The notes under the pieces are model-generated. The model saw only the letters and a list, made by a program, of their open reading frames with translations, was not told the origin of the DNA and did no database searches. Shown one piece after another: positions 36,972 through 46,230 of a DNA stretch of 64,000 nt. The translations under genes and the position numbers were made by a program. Position 1 is the stretch's first letter. Each line of letters starts with the position of its first letter. The DNA is from Mesohalobacter halotolerans (GTDB taxonomy: Bacteria; Bacteroidota; Bacteroidia; Flavobacteriales; Flavobacteriaceae), in assembly GCF_006120725.1 (NCBI RefSeq), contig NZ_SWMU01000002.1, positions 434,001 through 498,000 on the forward strand, given 5' to 3'.

Positions 36972-39482
36972 TTAAGCTGAATTACGACTGGCATTAATAT
37001 TACCAAACAAACATCTCATGACCAGCTTTTCGTATTTGTCTTTTTCCGGATGGTCTTGTTGAATCATTTGTAAAGCATATTGCTGGATACATAGAAGTGG
37101 CAAAATTATATTTTCACGAGCACTTATAGAGAGACGTGTGGTCTTTTCATTATCCATCAATTCTTTTATACCAGTCAGTTTTAATGCCCATTTTTTAGAC
37201 AGTTCATATTCTGCTCTAAGTTCTTTCCAAAATTCACCATACACTTTATCATCTTTCATATACTGTGTTAAAGGGAAATATGATTTTTTCATACTCATCA
37301 TACTATTGTTGATCAGTGTTCTGAAAAAAGCTGAGTTTTTATACAAATCTTCAATCACTTCAGGTTCATCAGCATAACTTTCAAGAGCCGTTCCCAAACC
37401 GTAATAGCCGGGTACATTTTGGCGTATAGTACTCCAAGACCCTACAAATGGTATAGCTCTTAAATCTGAAAAATTAAGTGAAGACTTGCCGTTTCTCTTT
37501 GTAGGTCGACTTCCAATATTTGTGGCACCATAATATTTAAGAGTTGTCATGTTTTCTAAATATGGCACAAAAAGCTTGTCATCTTTTAATGCTGTATATT
37601 TTTTGTAACTTTTCATCGCCAATTCAGAGATTAAGTCTTTGTAATGTTGACTTAATTTTACAGATTTATTAAACGGTTTTGCACCTGCGAGTAAAAGTTG
37701 CTCAAGATTATAACTCGCTTGTTCATGAGTTCCATAAATGCTTGTAATAGTTTGCCCCTGAATGGTCAATTGAATTTTTTCATTGGATACGTCATCACCT
37801 TGAGAAGCATAAAATTGATGGGTTTTTCCACCACCTCGAGCTGGTGGCCCACCTCTACCGTCAAAGAATACAACTTTATTACTGTGATCTTTTGTCACTT
37901 TGGTTAAGCGTTCTTTGGTTTGTAAAATCTCCCAATTGGCTTTAAGGTAACCACCATCTTTAGTACCATCAGAAAAACCTAACATGATCGTTTGAATATT
38001 ATCGCGCTTTTCGAGATGTTTTTTATAAACAGGAAGCTCATAGAGGTCTTTCATCACATCTTGAGAATTGTCCATCCCGACCATAGTTTCAAATAATGGA
38101 ACTATATCTATTTTAATATCTTCATCTTGATACCCACAATATTTAAATAATGCATAAACATGAAGCACGTCAAATATACTTTCTGTATTTGAAATAATAT
38201 AGCGGTGTAAAGCTCTCTCCCCATTTTCTTCCTGAATATCTTTAATTTGATAGACATTTCTAATGGTATCTACCAAAGTTTCATCTTCAAAATCATCTGC
38301 ATTGAGCTCTAAAGACTTTTCTGTGAGATAACTTATTTTTTCTTGACGAGATAGTTTATCGTAATCTTTATTAAATGCTTGCCTAAAGATAATCTGCATT
38401 GCTTCAAGGTGTTTGCTACTATCCTGTCTCACGTCAAGTGTGGCAAAATGACTGCCAAATAAATGGACTCTTCCTATAATATCATTGACTTCGTCTAAGA
38501 ATAAACTTTTGTACTCTTTCTTAAGCGTATTCTTGATTTTATATAAACCTTCTAATATTTCTTGATCTGTGATACAAACTTCATCTTGAAAAATTTGTTT
38601 GTATAGGCGTTGCTTAAGGTTTTCGGTAATTTCTACAACACCTTTAAAAGTCAATTTTTTTCTCAAATCTTTGATGTGATTGTAATAACACTTCATGATA
38701 GTGTTTCTCAGGAGTTGAGAGACTTTACGAGTAGTGTCATACTTTACAAACGGGTTGCCATCTCGATCGCCACCTGGCCAAAACCCTAATTCTATAAGAT
38801 TGGGGTTAAAGTCCGGATCCTCTTCTACATTTTTAAAAATTTCGTGATACAACTTCCCAATAGTTTGGTAATAGACATATCTCATGTAATAAATGATGCT
38901 TTTGGCTTCGTCAAACGGTGTTGGTTTTTCCCGTTTAACAAATGGTGTATAGGCTAATTGATTAAGTAGTACATCAATTTTTGTAATGTCATTTTTTTGA
39001 ATGGCCTGACGCAGTTCATACATGATAATTTGAACCTCGTTAGGGTAAAATTGTGTAGGGTGCGCCGTGAAAACCAAACGGGTACTAAATGATTTTAAAT
39101 GTTCTTTCAAACTTTCATAATAATCATTTTCAGGTTGTAAGTAGCTCCCAATTTGAGGACGTTGAAAATCTAAAAAAGCGGCATCCTCGACACAGTCAAA
39201 TAACACAACTTGCCTTTCTATATACTGTATTATCCTAAACAATAAAACAAACTCATCATCCTGTGTTTTGATATCAGTATGATTTTGGATAAATTCTTTT
39301 ACAATTTCGGCGGGCGATTTTGCAGCTTCAAAACCTTCCTGACTCAATTTTCTCAACAGTGGAATATAAATCCCTGTATAAGTTGAATGTTTGTGAGGTA
39401 GATTTAGAAATAAACTATTGTAAACGCTGTATTTGTTCGTTATAATCTGTCTAAATAATTCGTGTCTTTCTTCTCTAAGCAT
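36972..39482 (-). CDS. ppc: Phosphoenolpyruvate carboxylase
   Basis: An 836-residue enzyme that carboxylates phosphoenolpyruvate to oxaloacetate, refilling the TCA cycle. The catalytic His motif is FTAHPTQFYP (about residue 140), then LGFWPGGDRDGNPF (about 233-246) and the mobile-loop FFDGRGGPPARGGG (about 542-555), and GSRPTKR near 658. Length is somewhat below the 880 or so of E. coli, as usual for Bacteroidota. The gene stands alone, convergent with the TonB locus and divergent from gpmI (145 bases). Confidence 0.95.
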   Translation of the reverse strand: MLREERHELFRQIITNKYSVYNSLFLNLPHKHSTYTGIYIPLLRKLSQEGFEAAKSPAEIVKEFIQNHTDIKTQDDEFVLLFRIIQYIERQVVLFDCVEDAAFLDFQRPQIGSYLQPENDYYESLKEHLKSFSTRLVFTAHPTQFYPNEVQIIMYELRQAIQKNDITKIDVLLNQLAYTPFVKREKPTPFDEAKSIIYYMRYVYYQTIGKLYHEIFKNVEEDPDFNPNLIELGFWPGGDRDGNPFVKYDTTRKVSQLLRNTIMKCYYNHIKDLRKKLTFKGVVEITENLKQRLYKQIFQDEVCITDQEILEGLYKIKNTLKKEYKSLFLDEVNDIIGRVHLFGSHFATLDVRQDSSKHLEAMQIIFRQAFNKDYDKLSRQEKISYLTEKSLELNADDFEDETLVDTIRNVYQIKDIQEENGERALHRYIISNTESIFDVLHVYALFKYCGYQDEDIKIDIVPLFETMVGMDNSQDVMKDLYELPVYKKHLEKRDNIQTIMLGFSDGTKDGGYLKANWEILQTKERLTKVTKDHSNKVVFFDGRGGPPARGGGKTHQFYASQGDDVSNEKIQLTIQGQTITSIYGTHEQASYNLEQLLLAGAKPFNKSVKLSQHYKDLISELAMKSYKKYTALKDDKLFVPYLENMTTLKYYGATNIGSRPTKRNGKSSLNFSDLRAIPFVGSWSTIRQNVPGYYGLGTALESYADEPEVIEDLYKNSAFFRTLINNSMMSMKKSYFPLTQYMKDDKVYGEFWKELRAEYELSKKWALKLTGIKELMDNEKTTRLSISARENIILPLLCIQQYALQMIQQDHPEKDKYEKLVMRCLFGNINASRNSA

Positions 39483-39601
39483 GGTTTGATTGTTTGTTCG
39501 CTAAGTTAGGAATTTAAATAATGTTTATCAACTCTTCGTATGTTAGTTTTAAATTAAACTTATAAAAGCCAAGATTTGCTTCTATTTTAAAATTTAGTCT
39601 G

Positions 39602-39609
39602 TAAATTTG
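39602..39609 (+). promoter_or_regulatory. Candidate promoter -7 box for gpmI
   Basis: TAAATTTG fits TAnnTTTG; a TTG at 39576-39578 is 23 bases upstream, within the -33 spacing range known for Bacteroidota. The ATG follows 18 bases after the box. Confidence 0.5.
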
Positions 39610-39627
39610 AAATTCAAATTTTAGACA

Positions 39628-41142
39628 ATGAACAAAAAAGTAATTTTAGCCATTTTAGATGGTTGGGGCATTGCACCAAACAAAGAAGTTTCTGCTGTTG
39701 ATACCGCAGATACTCCATATATTGACCATTTACAAAACACATATCCTACCGCAACATTAAGGACTGATGGAATGAATGTAGGGCTTCCAGATGGTCAGAT
39801 GGGAAACTCTGAGGTTGGACATATGAATCTTGGTGCCGGACGAATCGTTTATCAGGATTTGGTAAAAATCAATATGGCTGTAGAGAAAGATACTTTGAAG
39901 GAAGAACCTGCAATTAAAGATGCCTTTGAATATGCAAAATCTCAGAATAAAGCTGTTCACTTAATGGGATTGGTCAGTGATGGTGGTGTCCATTCACACC
40001 TTCATCATTTAAAAGGTCTAGTCAAAGCGGCTTCAGATTATGGCTTAAACAAAACCTATGTCCATGCATTTACTGATGGTAGAGATGTCGATCCTAAGTC
40101 CGGAAAAGGCTTTATAGAAGATTTATTAGCCTATTTGGACAAACACCAGTCACAATTGGCTAGTGTAATTGGTCGATATTATGCCATGGACAGGGATAAA
40201 CGATGGGAACGCGTAAAAAAAGCCTATGATTTGATTGTTCATGGAAAAGGTACACAGACTCAAGATGTTGTGCAGGCCATTCAAAATAGTTACGACAATA
40301 ATACAACAGATGAGTTTATTGAGCCTATTGTAAATACAAACAATGGAGAACCTATATCGACTGTTAAAAATGGTGATGTTGTGATATTCTTTAATTTTAG
40401 AACAGATCGTGGGCGACAACTCACTATAGCCCTTTCTCAACAAAACTTTCCCGAACAAGACATGAAGGCCTTAGACCTTAAATATTACACGATGACCCGT
40501 TATGATGATACTTTTAAAAATATAAATGTCGTATACACCAAAGACAACATCAAAAATACTTTAGGTGAGGTCCTGGCACACGAAGGAAAAACACAAATAA
40601 GAGCAGCTGAAACTGAAAAATACCCACACGTTACCTTTTTCTTTTCTGGTGGTCAAGAAACAACCTTTAAGGGTGAAAAACGTATTTTGGTTAATTCACC
40701 TAAAGTTGCAACCTACGATTTGCAACCTGAAATGAGTGCTTTCGAATTAAAAGACAAGGTGGTTAACGAAATTAAAAACCAAAGTACAGATTTTATGTGT
40801 GTTAATTTTGCTAACCCAGACATGGTAGGTCACACCGGTGTTTTTGAAGCTGCTGTTAAGGCCTGTGAAACTGTAGATAGCTGTATGAAAGAATTGGTCA
40901 CCACGGCTCAAAAAAATGACTATTCAGTTATCATTATAGCAGATCATGGCAACAGTGAGACCATGATAAATCCTGATGGTTCTCCAAATACTGCACATAC
41001 CACTAATCCAGTGCCGTTAATTTTGGTTGACAATGATTTAAAATTTATTAAATCTGGAATTTTAGGTGATATTGCACCTACAATTTTAAAACTTATGGGC
41101 ATCAAACAGCCTGATGAAATGACTCAAAAAGCACTTATTTAA
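39628..41142 (+). CDS. gpmI: 2,3-Bisphosphoglycerate-independent phosphoglycerate mutase
   Basis: A 504-residue Mn-dependent glycolytic enzyme that interconverts 3- and 2-phosphoglycerate. The N-terminal metal motif LAILDGWGI is followed by the catalytic Ser61 in MGNSEVGHMNLGAGR; phosphatase-side metal ligands are in FANPDMVGHTG (about 394-404) and IADHGNSE (about 438-445) and in AHTTNPVP. Length fits the family. It heads a rightward group with a thioredoxin-like gene (12 bases), a HAD gene (2 bases) and map (9 bases), all probably one operon. Confidence 0.97.
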   Translation: MNKKVILAILDGWGIAPNKEVSAVDTADTPYIDHLQNTYPTATLRTDGMNVGLPDGQMGNSEVGHMNLGAGRIVYQDLVKINMAVEKDTLKEEPAIKDAFEYAKSQNKAVHLMGLVSDGGVHSHLHHLKGLVKAASDYGLNKTYVHAFTDGRDVDPKSGKGFIEDLLAYLDKHQSQLASVIGRYYAMDRDKRWERVKKAYDLIVHGKGTQTQDVVQAIQNSYDNNTTDEFIEPIVNTNNGEPISTVKNGDVVIFFNFRTDRGRQLTIALSQQNFPEQDMKALDLKYYTMTRYDDTFKNINVVYTKDNIKNTLGEVLAHEGKTQIRAAETEKYPHVTFFFSGGQETTFKGEKRILVNSPKVATYDLQPEMSAFELKDKVVNEIKNQSTDFMCVNFANPDMVGHTGVFEAAVKACETVDSCMKELVTTAQKNDYSVIIIADHGNSETMINPDGSPNTAHTTNPVPLILVDNDLKFIKSGILGDIAPTILKLMGIKQPDEMTQKALI

Positions 41143-41154
41143 AATTAAAATATA

Positions 41155-41667
41155 ATGAAATCTTTGTATTTATTTATTGCATTGATGGTATTAAACATAT
41201 CACTAGCTCAAGACCGGGATATTGTTGGAGAAACCAACAAAGAAGACATACGCTCTACATCCCATCGCAATTGGTTTGAAGCTAATTATCAAAACTACAA
41301 ACCACAACCACAGTCAATAAAACAGCTCAACAAACTGTTTAATGAAAATGACTTTTCAATTCAAGTCTATTTTGGGACATGGTGTTCTGATAGTCAAAGA
41401 GAAGTTCCTAGACTTATTAAACTTTTGGAAGAATCTAATTTTAATTTTAATCACTTAGAGCTTATCGGAGTTGGCAGAGACAAAAAAGTCCCAAACGTTT
41501 CAAAAGCACAACAAAGAAAACTTAATATCACTAATGTACCAACTATCATTGTATATCAAGATGGAGAAGAATTGAACCGTTTTGTGGAGTACGCTCAAGA
41601 GAGTTTAGAAAAGGATTTAATCAAAATTTTTTCAAAACAACCTTACAAACACAGTTATCAAGACTAA
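41155..41667 (+). CDS. Exported thioredoxin-fold protein with single active-site cysteine
   Basis: A 170-residue protein with a signal peptide (ends SLAQ, about residue 18) and a thioredoxin-like domain of about 110 residues. The active site is FGTWCSDSQREVP: the first Cys is present but the second is Ser (CSDS), so disulfide exchange of the usual kind is not possible and it is more likely a thiol-binding or monothiol protein. The cis-Pro loop NVTNVPTIIVYQ (as ITNVPTIIVYQ) is intact. It sits 12 bases after gpmI and 2 before the HAD gene. Confidence 0.85.
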   Translation: MKSLYLFIALMVLNISLAQDRDIVGETNKEDIRSTSHRNWFEANYQNYKPQPQSIKQLNKLFNENDFSIQVYFGTWCSDSQREVPRLIKLLEESNFNFNHLELIGVGRDKKVPNVSKAQQRKLNITNVPTIIVYQDGEELNRFVEYAQESLEKDLIKIFSKQPYKHSYQD

Positions 41668-41669
41668 AA

Positions 41670-42086
41670 ATGTTTTCTAGTAACAAGCCTAAAATAGCAA
41701 TAGATTTTGATGGAACCATTGTAGAAAGCCGTTATCCCGACATTGGCAAACCCAAACTGTTTGTGTTTGAAACCCTCAAAAAACTTCAAAATGAAGGTTA
41801 TTTGCTTATCTTATGGACCTACAGACATGGTCATAAACTTAATGAGGCTGTCGATTTTTGTAAATCTCATGATTTAGAGTTTTACGCTGTGAATAAAAGT
41901 TATCCAGAGGAAGAGTTTAGTGACGATAAAATCAGCAGAAAAATTGATGCCGATATTTTTATAGACGATAGGAACTTGGGTGGCATGTACAGCTGGGGAG
42001 AAATCTATAAGATGATCACCAATCAGGAGGCTGATTTTGAAAAACAGCCTAAAAGTCTTTTCCAGAAACTATTTAAAAACACTTAA
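41670..42086 (+). CDS. Small HAD-superfamily hydrolase (BT0820 family)
   Basis: A 138-residue cytoplasmic protein with HAD motif I AIDFDGTI (about 9-16), a second motif WTYRHG with the Thr (about 50-55), and acidic motif IFIDDRNLGG (about 95-104). It matches the BT0820-type HAD proteins of Bacteroidota: short, without a cap domain, with the sequence SYPEEE after the first helix. Substrate unknown; I infer phosphatase or nucleotidase activity. Its start follows the thioredoxin-like gene by 2 bases. Confidence 0.88.
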   Translation: MFSSNKPKIAIDFDGTIVESRYPDIGKPKLFVFETLKKLQNEGYLLILWTYRHGHKLNEAVDFCKSHDLEFYAVNKSYPEEEFSDDKISRKIDADIFIDDRNLGGMYSWGEIYKMITNQEADFEKQPKSLFQKLFKNT

Positions 42087-42095
42087 AAATCATAA

Positions 42096-42902
42096 ATGAT
42101 AAAAATTAAGTCTGATGAAGAAATAGCACTAATGCGCGAAAGTGCACTTATCGTATCCAAAACACTTGGAGTAATCGCTAATGAAGTAAAACCCGGTGTA
42201 ACGACTTTAAAACTTGATAAAATTGCTGAAGAATTTATTAGAGATCACGATGCTGTTCCGGGATTTCTAGGCTTATACGACTTTCCAAACACCCTGTGTA
42301 TGAGTCCCAATGCTCAAGTAGTTCACGGCATCCCTAATGATGAGCCTCTGCAAGATGGAGACATCATATCTATAGACTGTGGTGCGATTAAAAACGGTTA
42401 TTACGGTGATCACGCTTATACCTTTGAAGTCGGTGAGGTAAATCCAGAAATCAAAACTTTACTTAAAGTGACTAAAGAATGTCTGTATCATGGTATCGAC
42501 CAATTTAGAATTGGTAAGCGTGTTGGAGATGTAGGCTTTGCAATACAACAACATGCAGAAAACCATGGCTATGGTGTAGTAAGAGAATTGGTTGGTCACG
42601 GTTTAGGAAAGAAAATGCACGAGGATCCTGAAATGCCAAATTATGGCAAAAGAGGCCGAGGTAAAAAGTTTAAAAATGGAATGACCGTCGCCATAGAACC
42701 TATGATCAACTTAGGCACAAAACGAATTAAACAACTTAAAGACGGATGGACAATACTTACGGCTGATAATAAGCCAAGTGCACATTTTGAACACGACGTG
42801 GCATTGTTAGATGGCAAACCCAAACTCCTCTCTACCTTTGATTATATCTACGAAGCACTAGGGATTTCCTCAGATGAAGAAGACAAATTTAGAATGGACT
42901 GA
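42096..42902 (+). CDS. map: Type I methionine aminopeptidase
   Basis: A 268-residue enzyme that removes the N-terminal Met from nascent proteins. The metal-binding residues are in their motifs: VVHGIPNDEPLQDGD (His), IDCGAIKNGYYGDHAYTF (Asp pair, in shortened form DCGAI and YGDHA), VGHGLGKKMHE (His), TVAIEPMI (Glu) and HFEHDVALLDG (Glu-type). The N-terminus matches bacterial type Ia, without an SH3 extension. Last gene of the gpmI group. Confidence 0.95.
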   Translation: MIKIKSDEEIALMRESALIVSKTLGVIANEVKPGVTTLKLDKIAEEFIRDHDAVPGFLGLYDFPNTLCMSPNAQVVHGIPNDEPLQDGDIISIDCGAIKNGYYGDHAYTFEVGEVNPEIKTLLKVTKECLYHGIDQFRIGKRVGDVGFAIQQHAENHGYGVVRELVGHGLGKKMHEDPEMPNYGKRGRGKKFKNGMTVAIEPMINLGTKRIKQLKDGWTILTADNKPSAHFEHDVALLDGKPKLLSTFDYIYEALGISSDEEDKFRMD

Positions 42903-42910
42903 AACCATTC

Positions 42911-42937
42911 TTAACAATTGTTAACAAAATTGTTTAA
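42911..42937 (+). promoter_or_regulatory. Overlapping TTAACA palindromes upstream of the MerR gene
   Basis: TTAACAATTGTTAA (42911-42924) is a perfect palindrome; an imperfect second one (TTAACAAAATTGTTTAA, 42921-42937) overlaps it by four bases. Another TGTTAATTAA half-site stands at 42991-43000, close to the start codon. The arrangement suggests an operator, probably for autoregulation of the MerR gene and the carotenoid operon. Confidence 0.5.
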
Positions 42938-42978
42938 TATTTAACTATAAATTTTAAACAAGACAATAAGTTATTATA

Positions 42979-42986
42979 TATTTTTG
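42979..42986 (+). promoter_or_regulatory. Candidate -7 box for the MerR regulator
   Basis: TATTTTTG fits TAnnTTTG and lies 18 bases before the ATG at 43005. Its position also argues against an upstream start at 42984, which would sit within the promoter. Confidence 0.45.
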
Positions 42987-43004
42987 CTATTGTTAATTAA
43001 TATT

Positions 43005-43904
43005 ATGGCAAACATTAAACAAAATTTCAGCATTAAAGATTTAGAATCTCTGAGTGGTATCAAAGCACACACTATCAGGATGTGGGAAAAGCGCTATAAA
43101 GTTCTTGAACCTAAACGAACTGACACTAACATCAGAACCTATGGTGTTAGTGGTCTTCAGAAAATTCTCAATATTGCATTTTTAAATGAAAATGGGTATA
43201 AAATTTCCCGAATTTCAAAAATGACTGACAATGAGATTAGTGAGCTTGTTAAACGGATAACGACAAGTAAAAGTAATTATAACCGCGCAGTAAAATCTCT
43301 AAAAGTGGCTATGATGAATTTTGACCAGTCTTTGTTTTTAAAAACTTATGACGGTCTTTTAGAACACAATACGTTTAGAGAAATATACAATGATGTATTT
43401 ATTCCATTACTTACTGATATTGGAATGCTATGGCAAGCCGGTACAATTACGCCAGCTCATGAGCAATTTATTTCAACATTAATTAAACAGAAGCTTTTTA
43501 TCAACATCGAAAAGCTTCAGTTTGAAAAACCTTCTAAGACAGATAAAGTATTTGTTTTGTTTTTGCCCGAAGAGGAAATACATGATGTCGGTTTATTTTA
43601 TACCAATTATGAATTATTGTTACATGGTTATAAAGTAATTTTCCTCGGTCAAAGTTTACCAATGGAAGATTTGACATACCTTTCAAAACTATTTGACAAT
43701 ACCGTGTTTGTGTCCTATTTAACGATTAAGCCTAAAAATATCGATGAATATTTAGAAAGGTTTACAGAAAGTATTTGTACAGGTGATAAATGTGAATATT
43801 GGTTGTTAGGTAGAAAAGCTATCGAGATTATAGAAAATGATTACACTTTACCAAAACGAGTCCGTGCATTTAAAAATATTAATGAATTAACGCTTAACCT
43901 CTAA
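43005..43904 (+). CDS. MerR-family regulator with B12-binding-type C-terminal domain (CarH-like)
   Basis: Start chosen at ATG 43005 (299 residues; MANIKQNFSIKDLE), since an upstream ATG at 42984 falls in the promoter. N-terminal MerR helix-turn-helix: FSIKDLESLSGIKAHTIRMWEKRY (in part). The C-terminal half has the CarH/CarA arrangement: helical bundle with Trp143 ten residues before Glu153, and a cobalamin-binding region with EIHDVG, where His193 would be the lower ligand. The residues that follow Trp and Glu in light-sensing CarH (both His) are Gln144 and Gln154 here. The gene ends 17 bases before crtI, so I infer control of carotenoid synthesis; light response is uncertain. Confidence 0.87.
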   Translation: MANIKQNFSIKDLESLSGIKAHTIRMWEKRYKVLEPKRTDTNIRTYGVSGLQKILNIAFLNENGYKISRISKMTDNEISELVKRITTSKSNYNRAVKSLKVAMMNFDQSLFLKTYDGLLEHNTFREIYNDVFIPLLTDIGMLWQAGTITPAHEQFISTLIKQKLFINIEKLQFEKPSKTDKVFVLFLPEEEIHDVGLFYTNYELLLHGYKVIFLGQSLPMEDLTYLSKLFDNTVFVSYLTIKPKNIDEYLERFTESICTGDKCEYWLLGRKAIEIIENDYTLPKRVRAFKNINELTLNL

Positions 43905-43921
43905 AGCGTTTAGTCCACAAA

Positions 43922-45391
43922 ATGAGTAAGACAGTACATATTATAGGTTCAGGATTTTCATCACTTTCAGCGTCCTGTTATTTAGCAAAAGCTGGATACA
44001 CTGTAAAAGTTCTAGAAAAAAACGCAAATCTTGGTGGAAGAGCTCGCCAAATGAAACACAAAGGCTTCACTTTTGATATGGGGCCGTCATGGTATTGGAT
44101 GCCAGATGTTTTTGAACGATTTTTTAAAGATTTTGACAAAACACCACAAGATTATTACAAATTAGATAAACTCAACCCTGGTTATCAGGTTGTTTTTGGA
44201 AAAGATGATAGTTTTAAAGTTGCTGATAATTTAGAAGAGCTTTACAATGCTTTTGAACAACTTGAAGACAACGGTGCTCAAAAGCTCAAAAAATTTATGG
44301 ATAAGGCACGTTCCAATTACGATATAGCTATAAAAAAATTGGTATACAAGCCCGGTGAATCTCCATTAGAATTAGTGACCCCTGAGTCGATTTCTAAACT
44401 TGGACAATTTTTTGGCAATATAGATAAAGACGTTGAGCGTAATTTTAAAAATCCTAAGCTCAAACAGATATTAAAATTTCCTGTACTGTTTTTAGGTGCG
44501 AGACCACAAGATACGCCATCGTTTTATAGTTTTATGAATTATGCAGATTTTGGTCTTGGTACCTGGCATCCCAAAGGTGGAATGTTTAGTGTTGTCAAAG
44601 CTATGCAAGATTTAGCAACTTCACTGGGAGTAACATTTGAAACCAATGCCAACGTCGAATATATACACGTTGATGAACAAAAACATGTAAAGGGTTTGAC
44701 AGTAAATGGAGAACAAATTGACTCAGATTTAATTTTATCTGGCGCAGATTATCATCATACAGAATCATTACTAGACCAAAACCATAGACAATATTTAGAA
44801 CAGTATTGGGAGAAAAAAACCTTTGCGCCTTCTTCTCTTCTCTTTTACGTTGGGTTTGACAAAAAACTCAAAAACATAAATCATCACAATTTGTTCTTCG
44901 ATGTTGATTTTAATCAACACGCAGATGAGATATATAAGAATCCTAAGTGGCCAGAAGAACCTTTATTTTATGCAAACTTTACCTCACTTACCGATCCAGA
45001 TACAGCTCCTGAAAATTGTGAAAATGGTTTTTTCTTAATTCCACTGGCTCCTGATATTAAAGATACAGAGGCTTTGAGAGATGAATATTTTCTAAAAATT
45101 ATCACAAGGTTTGAAAAGTTGACTAACCAAAAAGTCCAAAAAAACATTATATTTAAAAAATCATTTTGTGTTTCTGATTTTAAAAAAGATTATAATTCTT
45201 ACAAAGGAAATGCTTATGGAATGGCAAATACCTTGTTACAAACTGCCTTTTTGAGACCGAGGTTAAAAAGTAATAAAGTAAAAGGTTTGTACTTTACAGG
45301 GCAATTAACAGTACCGGGACCTGGTGTTCCACCTGCTTTAATTTCGGGTAAGTTAGTTGCCGATTTAATTGAGAAATACGACAAATCATGA
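43922..45391 (+). CDS. crtI: Phytoene desaturase
   Basis: A 489-residue FAD-dependent desaturase that turns phytoene into lycopene in four steps. The N-terminal dinucleotide fold is HIIGSGFSSLSASCYLAKAG (residues 6-25), then LEKNANLGGRARQ and FDMGPSWYWMP, and the C-terminal family motif LYFTGQLTVPGPGVPPAL-ISG (cited as TVPGPGVPPALISGK) is complete. First gene of the carotenoid operon, with its stop overlapping the crtB ATG by four bases. Confidence 0.95.
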   Translation: MSKTVHIIGSGFSSLSASCYLAKAGYTVKVLEKNANLGGRARQMKHKGFTFDMGPSWYWMPDVFERFFKDFDKTPQDYYKLDKLNPGYQVVFGKDDSFKVADNLEELYNAFEQLEDNGAQKLKKFMDKARSNYDIAIKKLVYKPGESPLELVTPESISKLGQFFGNIDKDVERNFKNPKLKQILKFPVLFLGARPQDTPSFYSFMNYADFGLGTWHPKGGMFSVVKAMQDLATSLGVTFETNANVEYIHVDEQKHVKGLTVNGEQIDSDLILSGADYHHTESLLDQNHRQYLEQYWEKKTFAPSSLLFYVGFDKKLKNINHHNLFFDVDFNQHADEIYKNPKWPEEPLFYANFTSLTDPDTAPENCENGFFLIPLAPDIKDTEALRDEYFLKIITRFEKLTNQKVQKNIIFKKSFCVSDFKKDYNSYKGNAYGMANTLLQTAFLRPRLKSNKVKGLYFTGQLTVPGPGVPPALISGKLVADLIEKYDKS

Positions 45392-46227
45392 AGTTAATAT
45401 TTGACAACATCGCCAAACATTGCAGTAAGCATGTTACGCAATCTTACAGTACTTCTTTTTCCTCTGCGACTCGTCTCCTATCGTCATCTATACGTCAAGA
45501 TATTTATAATATTTACGGCTTTGTGAGGTTTGCAGATGAAATTGTAGATACTTTTCATGATTACGATAAAGAATTTTTGTTTAACGATTTTGAAAAGCAA
45601 CTCTACGATGCCATTGAAAACAAAATTAGTTTAAATCCAATTCTCAATGCGTTTCAAGAAACCGTTCATAAATATCAAATTCCAGATCATCTATATAAGG
45701 CTTTTATGAATAGCATGCGGGCTGATTTAAATAAATCAAATTACAAAACCGTAGAAGAATACGAGCAATATATTTATGGCAGTGCTGATGTTGTCGGTTT
45801 GATGTGCTTAAAAGTATTTGTAAAAGGCGACGAAGATTTGTATAACGAATTAAAGCACGATGCTCAAAAATTAGGATCTGCGTTTCAAAAAGTCAATTTT
45901 CTAAGAGATTTAAAAGCTGATTATGAAGATTTAAACAGGTCTTATTTTCCGAATGTAGATTTAAGAGCTCTAGATGAAGAAACCAAAATGAGAATTATCA
46001 ATGAAATTGAAGCAGACTTTAAAGCTGGATTAAGGGGTATCACTAGGTTGCCTATTGAAGCTAAGCTCGGGGTTTACACAGCTTATGTATACTATTTAAA
46101 ATTACTTTACAAGCTTAAAAAGACACCATCTTTACAGATCAAGTCCAAGCGCATACGTGTTAATGATTATCAAAAAATGAGTTTATTGGCTCAATCTTAC
46201 TTATCTTGTAGATTAAATTTGATATAG
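45388..46227 (+). CDS. crtB: Phytoene synthase
   Basis: A 279-residue prenyl synthase that joins two GGPP molecules head to head. Two Asp-rich metal motifs are seen: the first in VRFADEIVDTFHDYD (about 47-61) and the second in KVNFLRDLKADYEDLNRSYF (about 169-188), the standard signature of the squalene/phytoene synthase family. Overlap of four bases (ATGA) with crtI gives coupled translation. No crtE (GGPP synthase) gene is in the window. Confidence 0.95.
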   Translation: MKLIFDNIAKHCSKHVTQSYSTSFSSATRLLSSSIRQDIYNIYGFVRFADEIVDTFHDYDKEFLFNDFEKQLYDAIENKISLNPILNAFQETVHKYQIPDHLYKAFMNSMRADLNKSNYKTVEEYEQYIYGSADVVGLMCLKVFVKGDEDLYNELKHDAQKLGSAFQKVNFLRDLKADYEDLNRSYFPNVDLRALDEETKMRIINEIEADFKAGLRGITRLPIEAKLGVYTAYVYYLKLLYKLKKTPSLQIKSKRIRVNDYQKMSLLAQSYLSCRLNLI

Positions 46228-46230
46228 ACT

